The notes beneath the pieces are model-generated. The model searched no databases. It saw nothing but the letters and a program-made list of their open reading frames with translations, and was not told where the DNA came from. From assembly GCA_009837185.1 (NCBI GenBank), contig VXUA01000066.1, positions 25,020 to 89,019 on the forward strand: a stretch of DNA of 64,000 nucleotides, written 5' to 3'. A program made the position numbers and the translations under genes. Shown here in pieces: positions 1-10,321 of the stretch; positions within the stretch are counted from its first letter, which is position 1; every line of letters starts with the position of its first letter. This stretch comes from Gammaproteobacteria bacterium. GTDB lineage: Bacteria; Pseudomonadota; Gammaproteobacteria; Pseudomonadales; Azotimanducaceae.

Positions 1-1
1 C

Positions 2-349
2 AACCAGAATACTGGTGCCAACGCGCTCCGGAACCGACGTCGGAAGGCGAATCGCCTCGGCCAAGCATTCCGTCAATGTGCCGTCACGGTGCGACGAACG
101 GAAACGTGGTTAGGCGCAAAACATCGCCGCCGACTCGCCCGCATGGAAAAAGCCCGAGCCGTCAAAGCGACCGTCCATGAAATCGCACGCTTAGTGTTTG
201 CGATGTTGCGCGATGGCGCCGAGTACGTCGAACGCTCGATCGAGGAATTTGAAAAGGAGTACTTACAACGCAAACTCGCCCACATCCGACGTCAAGCCCA
301 CGCCATCGGTTGCGACTTAGTACCCAGACCCGAATTAGTACCTGCTTAA
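2..349 (+). mobile_element. IS110-family transposase, C-terminal part (cut by window edge)
   Basis: The reading frame is open from the first bases of the window and ends at a TAA at 347-349, so only about 115 C-terminal residues are visible. They follow the pattern of the C-terminal Transposase_20 region of IS110/IS116/IS902 enzymes: a basic stretch, then a segment with TWLGAKHRRRLAR, then a helix with KARAVKATVHEIARLVFAMLRDG and an aromatic/acidic tail. IS110 enzymes are DEDD-type recombinases. The catalytic half lies outside the window, so activity cannot be judged. No inverted repeat is visible downstream, which fits IS110 elements since they usually lack long terminal repeats. The right end of the element is probably somewhere in 350-500 but cannot be placed. 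Confidence 0.7.
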
Positions 350-552
350 CCGAAGTTTTTCCTGATGTTCCATAGAAGAGATGAAGAATTCTGTGAGGTA
401 CTATCGTCAGACGTGCACCATGGGCGACAGCTACAAAGTGTAGAACGTGATGTACAAAATTGACGGGTCCAATTGAGAACAGTGTCGAGACGGATTTATC
501 GGAGCCCACATAATTTCATCTGTTGGATTAGATTTTCAAAAGGAAACCTTGT

Positions 553-1386
553 TTGAACAACGAACAACTAATAAATCGAGCTTGGGAAGAACGAGACAGG
601 TACTCCGCAGCTACCAAAGATCCCGTGCGTTGTGCGGTTGACGAGACTTTAGCAGCACTCGACTACGGTACTTTGAGGGTTGCCGAAAAACTTGAAGGTG
701 AGTGGGTTGTTCATCAATGGTTAAAAAAAGCTGTGTTGCTGAGTTTTGTCCTCAATCCGGTTGAGCGTGTTGCAACACAGAACGACGCATTAACTTGGTG
801 GGACAAAGTACCTTCTAAGTTTTCTGGGTGGGGTACGAAAGAATTCAGTTCACGAGGTTTTCGTGCTGTTCCTGGTGCTTTCGTGCGACGCTCAGCATAC
901 ATCGCACCTAATGTCGTACTCATGCCATGCTTCGTCAACGTTGGTGCTCATATCGGTCGTGGTACGATGATTGACACGTGGGCAACCGTAGGATCGTGTG
1001 CGCAGATCGGAAATAACTGCCACATTTCGGGAGGAACGGGTATCGGTGGAGTACTTGAACCGTTACAGGCGAATCCGGTTATAGTCGAAGATAACTGCTT
1101 TATCGGTGCGCGCTCAGAAGTTGTTGAGGGTGTTATTGTTGAGGAAGGTTCAGTGCTTTCGATGGGGGTCTTCATCGGAGCATCGACGAAGATTTACGAC
1201 ACTCAGTCGGGTCAAATTCTTCGTGGTCGCATACCGGCGTACTCGGTAGTTGTACCGGGTACGCTTCCGCTGCAGAATCAAAACGTCAGCGGATCGAATC
1301 CCAACTTGTACTGCGCGGTCATCATTAAGAAAGTCGACGCTAAAACGCGGGCAAAAACGTCGATTAACGAGCTATTGCGTGATTAG
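553..1386 (+). CDS. dapD: 2,3,4,5-tetrahydropyridine-2,6-dicarboxylate N-succinyltransferase
   Basis: DapD transfers a succinyl group from succinyl-CoA to tetrahydrodipicolinate in the succinylase branch of lysine and meso-diaminopimelate synthesis. The 277-residue product has the family length. An alpha-helical N-terminal domain (to about residue 110) precedes a left-handed beta-helix built from hexapeptide repeats (for example [19 protein letters not shown] and later [20 protein letters not shown]). The start is a TTG with AGGAAA a few bases upstream. No ATG fits the conserved N-terminus. It converges with folA: the two stop codons overlap by 4 bp. It stands alone after the transposase remnant, without other dap genes nearby. 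Confidence 0.96.
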   Translation: MNNEQLINRAWEERDRYSAATKDPVRCAVDETLAALDYGTLRVAEKLEGEWVVHQWLKKAVLLSFVLNPVERVATQNDALTWWDKVPSKFSGWGTKEFSSRGFRAVPGAFVRRSAYIAPNVVLMPCFVNVGAHIGRGTMIDTWATVGSCAQIGNNCHISGGTGIGGVLEPLQANPVIVEDNCFIGARSEVVEGVIVEEGSVLSMGVFIGASTKIYDTQSGQILRGRIPAYSVVVPGTLPLQNQNVSGSNPNLYCAVIIKKVDAKTRAKTSINELLRD

Positions 1387-1886
1387 AGAGTTCGTTCATA
1401 TCGCCTAATGTCGTACGAGTAAACGTGCTCTGAATCCTGAGGATGATGAGTCTCAGCGACAAGCGTCCATTGGCTTTCGTCATATATTGGGAAGTAGGCA
1501 TCCCCCTGAATCTCAGCATTCACTGTCGTCGCGTACAACCGCTGAGCATGCGGTAATGCCTCCGCATACACACTTGTACCTCCAATTACATAACATTCTT
1601 CGATTTCTTTCTCATCACAGTGTTGTTTCGCGTGGGCCAACGCTTCGTCGAGTGAGTGAACCACGACCACTTTGTTCAAGTTTTTGTAAGCGCGCGTCAA
1701 AACAACATTCAATCGATTTGGGAGAGGCGACGGCATCGACTCAAAGGTTCTACGACCCATTATCACTGGCTTGCCTAGCGTCCGGTCTTTGAAATATTTG
1801 AGCTCGTTTGGGAGCTTCCAAGGTAATTTATTGTTGCGACCTATCACTCGATTGCGAGACATGGCCCAAATGAGAGATATGATCAC
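1383..1886 (-). CDS. folA: dihydrofolate reductase
   Basis: Reduces dihydrofolate to tetrahydrofolate with NADPH, regenerating the folate oxidised by thymidylate synthase. The 167-residue protein shows the usual N-terminus ([20 protein letters not shown], with the active-site region [15 protein letters not shown]), the NADPH-contact motif [12 protein letters not shown] and the C-terminal [14 protein letters not shown] segment. The start is GTG (1884-1886). It lies downstream of thyA in the same direction, a common pairing, separated by 266 bp that carry no clear gene. The 3' end overlaps dapD by 4 bp. Confidence 0.96.
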   Translation of the reverse strand: MIISLIWAMSRNRVIGRNNKLPWKLPNELKYFKDRTLGKPVIMGRRTFESMPSPLPNRLNVVLTRAYKNLNKVVVVHSLDEALAHAKQHCDEKEIEECYVIGGTSVYAEALPHAQRLYATTVNAEIQGDAYFPIYDESQWTLVAETHHPQDSEHVYSYDIRRYERTL

Positions 1887-2152
1887 GACTTATTTGCAGA
1901 ACATCGCTAGCGCTCAACTTATGGGGAAGTATGATTCACCCACTTGCCAACATTGAACCCCTTTTCGATCAAGACCAAAGGCACGAGTAGTCCTAACACG
2001 ATTCCAAGTGGGCGCCGAGAATCCTGCTAACCGTATCGATCCATGGAAATCGTCGCGGGACTGCGAAGATCTTGTACGGGTAGGAGCTAGATAACCTCAG
2101 TGGTATGCTGGCTACACTTGATGTGGAAATTTGCATCGTTTCACAGCCGTCG
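1887..2152. other. intergenic stretch between thyA and folA, no supported gene
   Basis: This 266-bp spacer lies between two same-direction genes, which is long for this compact genome. On the minus strand a roughly 26-codon hydrophobic frame ends at 1919, just ahead of folA, starting from GTG. I see no ribosome-binding site or homology that would support it. A folA promoter would be expected here but I could not identify convincing -35/-10 boxes. Confidence 0.4.
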
Positions 2153-2947
2153 TTACACGGAAATGTCTGCTTTCAGAACTTCGTGGCTGGTGTAGTTAAC
2201 GATTCGAATGTCCTCGAATTGAAACTCAAACAGATCGGTAATCGCGGGATTGAGTTTCAGTTGCGGCAGTTCAAGAGGTTCGCGCTCTAATTGTGCTTTC
2301 GTTTGTTCCAAGTGATTTACATACAAGTGTGCGTCACCGAAGGTGTGGACAAATTCACCTGGCTCTAAATTGGTTACGTGAGCGACCATGTGCGTGAGCA
2401 ATGAATAACTTGCGATATTGAAAGGTACCCCCAAGAAGACGTCGGCACTTCTTTGATAAAGTTGGCAGGACAACCTATCTTTTGCAACGTAGAATTGAAA
2501 GAAAGTGTGGCATGGTGGCAGTGCCATTTTGTCGATGTATTCAACATTCCAGGCTGAGACTAAATGACGCCGCGAAGACGGATTCGTACGAATAGAATCG
2601 ACAACCCGTGAAATTTGATCAATAAATTCACCGTTCGCGCATGGCCATGAGCGCCATTGATAGCCGTAAACGGGGCCTAAATCTCCATTTTCATCTGCCC
2701 ATTCATCCCAAATATGAACATTGTTCTCTTGAAGATAACGGATGTTTGAAGAGCCTGACAGTAACCAGAGCAATTCATGCACGATTCCACGAACAAACAT
2801 CTTTTTGGTGGTGACTAGCGGGAACCCATCACTTAGATCGACCCGAAATTGATGCCCAAAAACAGACAGTGTCCCCGTCCCAGTTCGATCTTCCTTCGGT
2901 ACGCCTTCATCGACAATTCTTTGTAGTAATTCAAGATACTGTTTCAT
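2153..2947 (-). CDS. thyA: thymidylate synthase
   Basis: Methylates dUMP to dTMP using 5,10-methylenetetrahydrofolate. The 264-residue length equals that of E. coli ThyA. Visible signatures are the N-terminal [20 protein letters not shown], the catalytic cysteine in [13 protein letters not shown], the substrate segment [18 protein letters not shown] and the C-terminal FEFEDI-type motif. The ATG overlaps the lgt stop as ATGA, so the two are translationally coupled, as in E. coli. Its product dihydrofolate is recycled by the downstream folA. Confidence 0.98.
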   Translation of the reverse strand: MKQYLELLQRIVDEGVPKEDRTGTGTLSVFGHQFRVDLSDGFPLVTTKKMFVRGIVHELLWLLSGSSNIRYLQENNVHIWDEWADENGDLGPVYGYQWRSWPCANGEFIDQISRVVDSIRTNPSSRRHLVSAWNVEYIDKMALPPCHTFFQFYVAKDRLSCQLYQRSADVFLGVPFNIASYSLLTHMVAHVTNLEPGEFVHTFGDAHLYVNHLEQTKAQLEREPLELPQLKLNPAITDLFEFQFEDIRIVNYTSHEVLKADISV

Positions 2948-3777
2948 GGTTTAGAGCGATCCGTTAAATATTGATTGACTGTGGGGATTAGCAGTAAGAC
3001 GCCGATCAGAATCATTGGAATTGAGAGTAATTGTCCCATGGTGAGCCAGTTTCCTGCGATGAAGCCAAGTTCAACATCGGGTTCGCGAAACGTCTCAGTA
3101 AAACATCGTCCGACACCGTACAGCAGGAAGAACATACCGCTGACAACACCGCGGGCTCTCGGTTTTCGAGAGAACCACCACAATAGACTAAAAACGACTA
3201 CTCCGGTCACGAAGACTTGATACAAGCTTGAGACGTGGCGCGTCAAGTCTTCGTATTCACCTACACAGGTAGGATTGAGACCCACAACCGAATGGCAGGG
3301 AAAATGCACTCCTAAAAAGCTTTCTGTTACACGTCCCGGCAACTCTGTGTTAATGAAGTTTCCCAATCGACCAATTCCTATTCCGATGGGAACGACCGGA
3401 ACCACAAAGTCAGTTACGCTGAAGAATGCAGTCTTATTAATCTTGCACCACAGCAGGATCGCAGTAGCTACACCTATGACACCCCCATGAAAAGACATAC
3501 CACCTTCCCAGACCTTCACTGCCCAGATCGGATCGGCTAAGAATTTGTCAAAACCATAGAACAGAACGAAACCAAACCGACCGCCAAGAAGCGTACCGAC
3601 GATGCCCCAAAACAGTAGGTCATTCCATTGCTGGACAGTTAAGTTAGAATGAGTTTTTAGTCGCTTTCGGCCTAAGGTATAACAAACTACAAAAGCGACG
3701 ACATAAAGTAGTCCGTACCAACGAAAGGAAACCGGTCCAAGAGAAAAAATTATTGGATTTATATCTGGATAGTTCAA
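2944..3777 (-). CDS. lgt: prolipoprotein diacylglyceryl transferase
   Basis: Inner-membrane enzyme that moves diacylglycerol from phosphatidylglycerol onto the lipobox cysteine of prolipoproteins, the first step of lipoprotein maturation. The 277-residue protein has about seven hydrophobic segments. It carries the Lgt signature [17 protein letters not shown], the essential-His motif MSFHGGVIG and the conserved N-terminal YGLLYVVAF region. The start is TTG. It is coupled to thyA by an ATGA overlap, the same lgt-thyA arrangement as in enterobacteria. The NRDE-like gene starts divergently 154 bp away. Confidence 0.97.
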   Translation of the reverse strand: MNYPDINPIIFSLGPVSFRWYGLLYVVAFVVCYTLGRKRLKTHSNLTVQQWNDLLFWGIVGTLLGGRFGFVLFYGFDKFLADPIWAVKVWEGGMSFHGGVIGVATAILLWCKINKTAFFSVTDFVVPVVPIGIGIGRLGNFINTELPGRVTESFLGVHFPCHSVVGLNPTCVGEYEDLTRHVSSLYQVFVTGVVVFSLLWWFSRKPRARGVVSGMFFLLYGVGRCFTETFREPDVELGFIAGNWLTMGQLLSIPMILIGVLLLIPTVNQYLTDRSKP

Positions 3778-3931
3778 CGGATCTCTTCATAGATCGGTGT
3801 TTTGACACCGAAGATTTGAAAACACTGGACGTAAATTTATTACATGAAGAAATTGTAATTGAGATACGAGATTGTTACTTTACGATCTCTGGATTGCCCA
3901 GTTTACGCTAAATTTGAATGGAGTTGAATCT

Positions 3932-4639
3932 GTGTGCTTGATACTTCTCGCGTTCAAGGTTCACCAAAAGTACCCGTTGATCGTAGCCGCGAATCGAGAC
4001 GAATATTTCGCCCGCCCGACGAGTGCTGCTCACTATTGGATGGACCATCCAAACATTTTTGGCGGTCGAGACTTACAGGAACGGGGTACTTGGATGGGAG
4101 TTACTGCTACCGGACGATTCGCCGCTGTGGCGAATTGGTCGCGAAACAACGAACGAGCATCCGATTACCGCTCACGCGGTGAGTTGGTACGAGAGTTTCT
4201 TCTTGCGGAAGACAAGTCGCTGGAGTATGTGCGTTCGATACCGTACAGCGATTACCGCGGGTGCAATTTGATCGTATATGATGGAGTTGATTTAGCGTTT
4301 TGGAGCAATCACGAGAATTTCTTTACAAAATTTGATCCAGGTTATCACGTTCTCACCAACGCAAATTTAGACAACAACTCCCCACGGGCTAAATCTGGAC
4401 TCAGCCAATTTAAGCAATTAGCAACCAAGCACGAAACCAACTCACTATTAGAGTTGCTTGGACCTAAGAAACCATCTCAAGACAACGATTGTTTTGTTTT
4501 AGGAGACACCTACGGAACGCGCTCTAGCACGATTCTATTCTTCAGTACAACCGCCATTGAAGTGAATGAACAACAATACGGACCAAAGGCAAGAGTCGGG
4601 GCACTGATTGCTGAAGAAATAGCGTTATGTACTCGCTAG
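3932..4639 (+). CDS. NRDE / TANGO2-like family protein
   Basis: The protein begins with the family hallmark: (M)CLILLAF, then an Asn-Arg-Asp-Glu motif at residues 21-24 followed by YFARPT. NRDE proteins are related to animal TANGO2. Their biochemical role is uncertain; haem trafficking and Ntn-hydrolase-like folds have been proposed. An upstream TTG at 3872 would add 20 poorly conserved residues. I prefer the GTG at 3932 because Met-Cys-Leu-Ile is the usual N-terminus and a GGAG sits 8 bases before it (3920-3923). Length is then 235 residues. The gene interrupts the otherwise E. coli-like ptsP-lgt order, runs opposite to both, and its end overlaps the ptsP end by 15 bp. Confidence 0.85.
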   Translation: MCLILLAFKVHQKYPLIVAANRDEYFARPTSAAHYWMDHPNIFGGRDLQERGTWMGVTATGRFAAVANWSRNNERASDYRSRGELVREFLLAEDKSLEYVRSIPYSDYRGCNLIVYDGVDLAFWSNHENFFTKFDPGYHVLTNANLDNNSPRAKSGLSQFKQLATKHETNSLLELLGPKKPSQDNDCFVLGDTYGTRSSTILFFSTTAIEVNEQQYGPKARVGALIAEEIALCTR

Positions 4640-6892
4640 TACTTTACCCACACCGGCTTTCTCGAGATGATTACGAACGAATTCGACGATCTCGGTCGCG
4701 TCGTCCATAGCTAATACCTCTGCTAGCAAATGCTGGCAAGACTTGTACGATAAGTTTCGAATTAACCATTTGACCCTTGGAATATTCGTAGCATTCATTG
4801 AGAGCGAGTCAAAACCCATCGCGAGAAGCAATACGGCACCTTCGATTGTACCTGCCATTTCTCCGCAAATTGAGATAGGCGTATCGGCCCGATGCGCGTC
4901 TCTCACGATGGAATATAAAGCGATCAAGACTGAGGGGTGAAATTCGCGGTAGAGGTCAACGACTCGAGCGTTACTACGAGATACAGCTAGCAAGTACTGT
5001 GTTAAGTCATTGGACCCAACTGCTAGAAAGTCGACTTGTTCCGCGATCGAACGAATTTGGAACACTAAAGCCGGTACTTCGACCATCGCACCGACTTTCG
5101 GGTGATGTACGTTAAAACCTTCTTCCTTGATCTCGTGAAAAGCTTGATCGACTAGATTCTTAGCGAAACAAACTTCTTCGATATTGGAGATCATTGGCAA
5201 CAAAATACGTAGTTCGCTCTGCAATGCATCACTTGCTTTCAACATTGCACGGACTTGAACGAGAAAGATATCCGGATGATCGAGGGTAACTCGAATACCG
5301 CGCCAACCGAGATAGGGGTTTTCCTCTCGAATAGGAAAGTAGGGCAGTTCCTTGTCCCCACCTATATCGAGTATTCGCATGGTTACGGGTTTTGGTTCAA
5401 ACGCCAACATGTGCTGGCGATAGATTTCCCGTTGCTGCGCCTCCGTTGGAAAGTGCTTTTTGGACGCGAACGGGACTTCTGTGCGAAATAGTCCAACCCC
5501 TTCTGCACCATTGTTTAAGGCTTGCTGAATCTCTTCTAACATCCCGATGTTGACTTGGATTTGCACTCTGTGTCCGTCCGTTGTTTCAGCCGGAAGTTCG
5601 CGTAGAGCTTCAAGTTCACGATCGAAGCTCTCGCTTTCTTGAATGCGTGCTTGGTATCGGTCGAGGGTCTCAGCGGTAGGATTAATATAGATCTCACCGC
5701 TAGAACCGTCAAGTGCGATGGGGGCTTCTTCTGCTTCAAACAGTGGTAGATCCATGGCACCCATTACCGCAGGAATTCCCAATGCTCGAGCCAAAATAGC
5801 AGTATGCGAATTCGCAGAACCGGTCTTGGAGACGATGCCGATGATATTCTCGGGTACGACCTCCGCGATCATTGTCGCGGTCACGTATTCGGCCATTAAG
5901 ATCGCGTTGGCTGGTGGATTGTTGCGATCGCGACTCTGGATATTTTGAAGTTTCTCTAACAGTTGATCCGCGATGTCGCGCAACATGTCCCCGCGTTCGG
6001 CGAGATAAAAGTCTTCGATCTCCTCTAACGTTACGATATGTCGAGCGAACACGCGTTTGACAGCCCCAGGTGCCCATTGCTCCTCCTCAAAGATTTCACA
6101 CTTGACTTCTTCCACCATAGTTTCATCGTCGAGAATATGCAAGTATGCGTTGAATATCTCCTGATGCAACGGATCGAGTTCGTCAAACGATTGTGAAATC
6201 TTTTCGTTATGGTCTCGAACGGCTTTGAGGGCGACCAAAAATCGCTGAAATTCTGCTTCTGGTTCTTCAGTCTCTCGCTCTGGAACATCATCGAGCATTA
6301 AGTCGTCGTAGAGTACAAACCCGGTGCCGATACGATATCCAGGCGAACTAGGAATCGCTCGAAATTTTTTCTGTATCCGGTGGCGATGATAGTTTGGAGT
6401 AGCAGCGATCTCCCCAAACTCAATGGCATGTGCAATGGTGGACGCCAATGCCGTAGCTAGCGAAGTAAGAAACCCTTCTTCTTCGTCGGTAAACTTTTGA
6501 CTATCTCGACGGACCGTAAGCACTCCAACGCACTTCCGGTTATGTACCATCGGGACCCCAAGAAACACTTTGAACTCTGATTCGGCGATGACCGAATTCT
6601 TCTCGAAAGCAGAGTGGGAAGTCGCATCAAGCAGATTGAGCGGTTCCGCGCGTTTTGCAATAAATCCTACTAAGCCGGTATTCTCAGGTAACGACAATTG
6701 ATGGATTTGTTCTGAGAATGGGCCTTCGTGTGCGATTAAGCGAAAGCTATCGGTTGTGTGGTCGAAAGCGTACAACGAACAACAATCTACGCCGAGATTC
6801 ATACCGATCCGAGCTACCGCCATGGCGGCAACCTTACTCCAATCAGGTTGCGCGAGGAGATCGCGGGCAAGCCGTACCATAGCCTCGTACAC
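4625..6892 (-). CDS. ptsP: phosphoenolpyruvate-protein phosphotransferase PtsP (EI-Ntr)
   Basis: First enzyme of the nitrogen PTS relay: it autophosphorylates from PEP and passes phosphate to NPr and then PtsN. The 755-residue architecture is an N-terminal GAF sensor domain (about 1-165), the EI N-terminal HPr-binding region, a swivelling phosphohistidine domain with TGSANSHTAILARALGIPAV (His363), and a C-terminal PEP-binding barrel with SNDLTQYLL and ICGEMAG. The GTG start follows rppH by 2 bp, with GAGGTGAAA as ribosome-binding site inside the end of rppH. A methionine five codons later is an alternative start. The partners npr and ptsN are at 48-50 kb of the same window. Confidence 0.96.
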   Translation of the reverse strand: MYEAMVRLARDLLAQPDWSKVAAMAVARIGMNLGVDCCSLYAFDHTTDSFRLIAHEGPFSEQIHQLSLPENTGLVGFIAKRAEPLNLLDATSHSAFEKNSVIAESEFKVFLGVPMVHNRKCVGVLTVRRDSQKFTDEEEGFLTSLATALASTIAHAIEFGEIAATPNYHRHRIQKKFRAIPSSPGYRIGTGFVLYDDLMLDDVPERETEEPEAEFQRFLVALKAVRDHNEKISQSFDELDPLHQEIFNAYLHILDDETMVEEVKCEIFEEEQWAPGAVKRVFARHIVTLEEIEDFYLAERGDMLRDIADQLLEKLQNIQSRDRNNPPANAILMAEYVTATMIAEVVPENIIGIVSKTGSANSHTAILARALGIPAVMGAMDLPLFEAEEAPIALDGSSGEIYINPTAETLDRYQARIQESESFDRELEALRELPAETTDGHRVQIQVNIGMLEEIQQALNNGAEGVGLFRTEVPFASKKHFPTEAQQREIYRQHMLAFEPKPVTMRILDIGGDKELPYFPIREENPYLGWRGIRVTLDHPDIFLVQVRAMLKASDALQSELRILLPMISNIEEVCFAKNLVDQAFHEIKEEGFNVHHPKVGAMVEVPALVFQIRSIAEQVDFLAVGSNDLTQYLLAVSRSNARVVDLYREFHPSVLIALYSIVRDAHRADTPISICGEMAGTIEGAVLLLAMGFDSLSMNATNIPRVKWLIRNLSYKSCQHLLAEVLAMDDATEIVEFVRNHLEKAGVGKVLAST

Positions 6893-6894
6893 TT

Positions 6895-7386
6895 TTATTT
6901 CACCTCGAACCGCAAATTTTCAACTAGTTCTGTTAATGCACGATCATACATGTCGCGCTTAAACTCAACAATTAGACTCAATGGTTCCCAATAGTCCACC
7001 CACTTCCACGCGTCGAACTCTGGTTTTGGTACATTTTGAACGTCTATACCCTCATCTGAGCCGAAATATCGTACGAGAAAAAACTGTACTTGTTGCCCAG
7101 CATATCGCCAAGTCTTATTTACATTCAATTCTTGCATCACACTAGGAGGGTAATCATACTTCAGGTACGTTCGAGTATTCCCGAGAACCACTACACTATT
7201 TTGATCAATTCCAGTCTCTTCCATTAGCTCGCGAAGTACTGCTTCGCGTGGGGTTTCGTCTGAATCAATTCCGCCTTGTGGGAACTGCCATTGGTCAACC
7301 ATGTCATTGCGTCGTGCTATGAGAACTTGACCTCGCCCGTTGACAACAATGATCCCAATTGCTGGTCGATAGGTTCGAGTTGTCAA
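6895..7386 (-). CDS. rppH: RNA pyrophosphohydrolase (Nudix)
   Basis: RppH removes pyrophosphate from the 5' triphosphate end of mRNAs, opening them to RNase E decay. The 163-residue protein starts TYRPAIGIIVVNGRGQVLIA, as in E. coli RppH. It carries a complete Nudix box at about residues 38-60 (GGIDSDETPREAVLRELMEE followed by TGI). The conserved DQWQFPQGG motif supports RppH rather than another Nudix enzyme. The start is TTG, with a GAGGG about 9 bases upstream. It is the promoter-proximal gene of an rppH-ptsP pair, 2 bp apart. Confidence 0.96.
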   Translation of the reverse strand: MTTRTYRPAIGIIVVNGRGQVLIARRNDMVDQWQFPQGGIDSDETPREAVLRELMEETGIDQNSVVVLGNTRTYLKYDYPPSVMQELNVNKTWRYAGQQVQFFLVRYFGSDEGIDVQNVPKPEFDAWKWVDYWEPLSLIVEFKRDMYDRALTELVENLRFEVK

Positions 7387-7478
7387 GTTAATACAACCCT
7401 CGCAACTCTCGTACGATAGTGAACTAGGCCTGAGCGATACTCTCGAATACGCGTAAGGTCTATACTGATTACCTGACT

Positions 7479-8942
7479 CTATCCCTCAGTACCAGACCAG
7501 CTCAAATCCAATTCGCGTGCAGCGCGCACTTCATCAAGTCGCCGGACCACTTGATTATGCGGGGCTTGCTTCACATAGTCCGCATTTTCTTGCGCTTCCT
7601 CCCGAATCTTACACATCGCTGAAACAAACTCGTCCAACACGGTTTTGGTTTCTGTTTCGGTGGGTTCGATCAGAAAACATTCGGGTACGAGGAGAGGAAA
7701 ATAAGTCGTTGGTGCGTGCATATCAAAATCGAGCAATCGTTTCGCGAAGTCCAAAGCTCGGACTCCAAGGTCTTTAGCCTCTTTATTTAGAGTGATGAGA
7801 AATTCATGAGTCGCTCGCCTTGTGGGATAGGCAAGTTGAAATCCAGCTTTTGATAACTCAGCCGCTAGGTAGTTCGCGTTGAGTGTCGCGTATTCCGCGA
7901 CTCGAACCATTCCTTCCCGGCCGAGCATGAGAGCATACGCCAAAGCACGAATCAAGATTCCAGCGTTACCCATGAACGCAGCCAGTTTGCCGATGGTTAG
8001 GGGGAAATAGCTTTCATCGAGCCATATATATTGGTCGTCCAATTTACCCACCATTGGAATGGGTAAATAAGGTTGTAGCAAGCTATTGACCGCGACAGGT
8101 CCAGCACCGGGACCGCCGCCACCATGAGGCGTAGCAAAGGTCTTATGTAGGTTTAAGTGTAGTACGTCAAAACCCATGTCTCCCGGACAGACTTTGCCAA
8201 GGATCGCGTTCAAATTTGCACCGTCATAGTAGAGTAAGCCGCCAGCGTCGTGCACGATATCAGCAATCTCCAAAATTCGACGTTCAAAAACTGCACACGT
8301 GGATGGATTGGTAAGCATTATTCCAGCAGTTTTTGGACCAACCACTCGTTTGAGGTCTTCAATGTCGACGTCACCGTCTGCAGCAACACCGATTTCCCGA
8401 GTTTTGTACCCACACATCGTAGCAGTAGCCGGATTGGTTCCATGGGCTGCTGTTGGTACGAGAATCTCATCCCGTTCAAAGTCTCCGCAGTCTTCATGGT
8501 AGGCGCGAATCATCAGTCCCCCCGCTAATTCGCCTTGTGCTCCGGCCATCGGAACCAACGATACGGCTTCCATTCCAGTGACTGTCTTGAGAGTTTCTTG
8601 CAGATCCCAGAAACAACTTAGCAAGCCTTGACTAGCGAATGCGGGAGTCAAAGGATGGCGATTGAGAAAGCCTGGTTGTGATGCGGCTCGATGGGCACCT
8701 CGTGGGTTGTACTTCATCGTGCATGAGCCGAGAGGATAGAAATTTCCGTCGATCGAAAAATTCTGTTGAGACAAATTAGTGAAGTGCCGTACAGCCTGAA
8801 GTTCTGAGACTTCCGGTAAAACAGGATTTGACTCGCGGAGCAGCTCGTCAGGTAGTCCGGTTAGATCCCCTTCTTTTGGAGTTTGACCACCCGCCAATCG
8901 CCCGGGTTTCGAGGTGTCAAATATGGTCGGTATCGTAGGCAT
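7479..8942 (-). CDS. gcvPB: glycine dehydrogenase (aminomethyl-transferring) subunit 2
   Basis: C-terminal half of the split P-protein of the glycine cleavage system. It carries the pyridoxal-phosphate site: Lys267 in LHLNLHKTF, followed by the glycine-rich [11 protein letters not shown] loop. With subunit 1 it decarboxylates glycine and loads the aminomethyl group onto the lipoyl arm of GcvH. At 487 residues it has the usual PB length and ends in a poorly conserved hydrophilic tail. Its ATG follows the gcvPA stop by 3 bp. E. coli has a single fused gcvP, so the split form here is a lineage difference. Confidence 0.97.
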   Translation of the reverse strand: MPTIPTIFDTSKPGRLAGGQTPKEGDLTGLPDELLRESNPVLPEVSELQAVRHFTNLSQQNFSIDGNFYPLGSCTMKYNPRGAHRAASQPGFLNRHPLTPAFASQGLLSCFWDLQETLKTVTGMEAVSLVPMAGAQGELAGGLMIRAYHEDCGDFERDEILVPTAAHGTNPATATMCGYKTREIGVAADGDVDIEDLKRVVGPKTAGIMLTNPSTCAVFERRILEIADIVHDAGGLLYYDGANLNAILGKVCPGDMGFDVLHLNLHKTFATPHGGGGPGAGPVAVNSLLQPYLPIPMVGKLDDQYIWLDESYFPLTIGKLAAFMGNAGILIRALAYALMLGREGMVRVAEYATLNANYLAAELSKAGFQLAYPTRRATHEFLITLNKEAKDLGVRALDFAKRLLDFDMHAPTTYFPLLVPECFLIEPTETETKTVLDEFVSAMCKIREEAQENADYVKQAPHNQVVRRLDEVRAARELDLSWSGTEG

Positions 8943-8945
8943 TGC

Positions 8946-10298
8946 TTACGCTTCCTTTAGGATGTGGTTAAAGAGTTCGACAAAGTGATCTATTTCTTCG
9001 TGAGTACGTTTCTCAGTCGCACAGAGAAGTAAGCAGTCATCAAGAGACTCGTCAATTTCGCCTAAGGGGAGACCAGCGAGAATACCGTGGTCGGCAATCA
9101 TGGACTTTGTCAGGGCCCCGACATCACCAGCGCACCGGAGGACACATTCATGAAAGTACGGTGAATGAAAAGCTCGTTGTGCTCGACCTGTTGCTTCGAG
9201 TTGCGCGACTAGGTACTTGGTGTTTTCGTGACATCGAGATGCGGTATTTCGAAGTCCTGAGACTCCCATAATCGACATATAGATTGTGGCAGCAGTAACT
9301 AAGAGCCCTTGGTTCGTACAAATATTTGAAGTTGCTTTGGCGCGTCGAATGTGTTGTTCCCGAGCTTGCAAAGTAAGGGTGTACCCGACATCTCCATTCG
9401 CGTCTACTGTCCTGCCGACGATCCTACCGGGCATCTGTCGCACATGTTTCATTTTGGAGCAGAGGAATCCAAATGATGGACCACCTGAAGCCATAGGCAC
9501 TCCCAGCGGCTGACCATCCCCAATACAGATATCAGCACCAGACCCACCCCACTCACCTGGTGGTTTTAATACCGCCAACGTCAGGGGATTCACCACTGCG
9601 ATCAACAATGCGTTTCGTTCAGCAGCCCAGTTTGAAATTGCATCAACGTTCTCTAACAGTCCGAAGAAATTTGGTTGTTGTACGACTACCACGTTAGGGT
9701 CATCAATAGGACATTGATTGGGGTCAAATACTCCGTTCTCGTGGGGAATTTGTACCAATTCGATGCCCTGATTGCGAACCAGAGTATTGGCGGTCTTCAC
9801 GTAAAACGGATTCACCGCTCCGCCGATGGCAATCTTGCGGTTCCGAGCACTTCGGTTGCTTCGTACCGCCATGAGAATTGCTTCTCCCAATCCCGACCCC
9901 CCGTCATAAACTGAAGCATTAGCAACATCTAGATCCGCCAAGGATGCCATCATCGTTTGAAACTCATAGAGAAGCTGTAACGTGCCTTGACTCGCTTCGG
10001 CTTGATAAGGCGTATATGCCGTTAGGAACTCACCACGCGTAGCAAGATCCCACACCGCCGCCGGGATGTGGTGATCGTAAGAACCTGCGCCGAGAAAACA
10101 AGATCCTAGTTCATCTTGTTTCGCGCGCTCTGCGAGACGGAACACCATTTCCATTTCCGTGAGCGAACTCTCAATCGCTCGGAAATTCGCTACGGGAACG
10201 TGGTCTGGAATCTCTTCAAACAATTCATCGATGTTGGTGACACCAATGCTTTGCAACATGGTTTCGACCTCAGACGAAGTATGGGGTATAAAGGGCAT
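8946..10298 (-). CDS. gcvPA: glycine dehydrogenase (aminomethyl-transferring) subunit 1
   Basis: N-terminal half of the split P-protein. The 450-residue protein opens with the typical MPFIPHTSSEVETMLQSIGV and has the conserved FLGAGSYDHHIPAAVWDLA and TAYTPYQAEASQGTLQ segments. It lacks the PLP lysine, which is in GcvPB, and forms a heterodimeric or heterotetrameric enzyme with it. The gene sits between gcvH (23 bp upstream) and gcvPB (3 bp downstream) in the operon. Confidence 0.97.
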   Translation of the reverse strand: MPFIPHTSSEVETMLQSIGVTNIDELFEEIPDHVPVANFRAIESSLTEMEMVFRLAERAKQDELGSCFLGAGSYDHHIPAAVWDLATRGEFLTAYTPYQAEASQGTLQLLYEFQTMMASLADLDVANASVYDGGSGLGEAILMAVRSNRSARNRKIAIGGAVNPFYVKTANTLVRNQGIELVQIPHENGVFDPNQCPIDDPNVVVVQQPNFFGLLENVDAISNWAAERNALLIAVVNPLTLAVLKPPGEWGGSGADICIGDGQPLGVPMASGGPSFGFLCSKMKHVRQMPGRIVGRTVDANGDVGYTLTLQAREQHIRRAKATSNICTNQGLLVTAATIYMSIMGVSGLRNTASRCHENTKYLVAQLEATGRAQRAFHSPYFHECVLRCAGDVGALTKSMIADHGILAGLPLGEIDESLDDCLLLCATEKRTHEEIDHFVELFNHILKEA

Positions 10299-10321
10299 GA
10301 GTACGCTAACCTACTGGGTAC

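Noticed and set aside
1919..2020. Hydrophobic minus-strand frame of about 26-33 codons between thyA and folA
   Set aside because: No upstream ribosome-binding site, only an internal GTG, and too short to judge without homologues.
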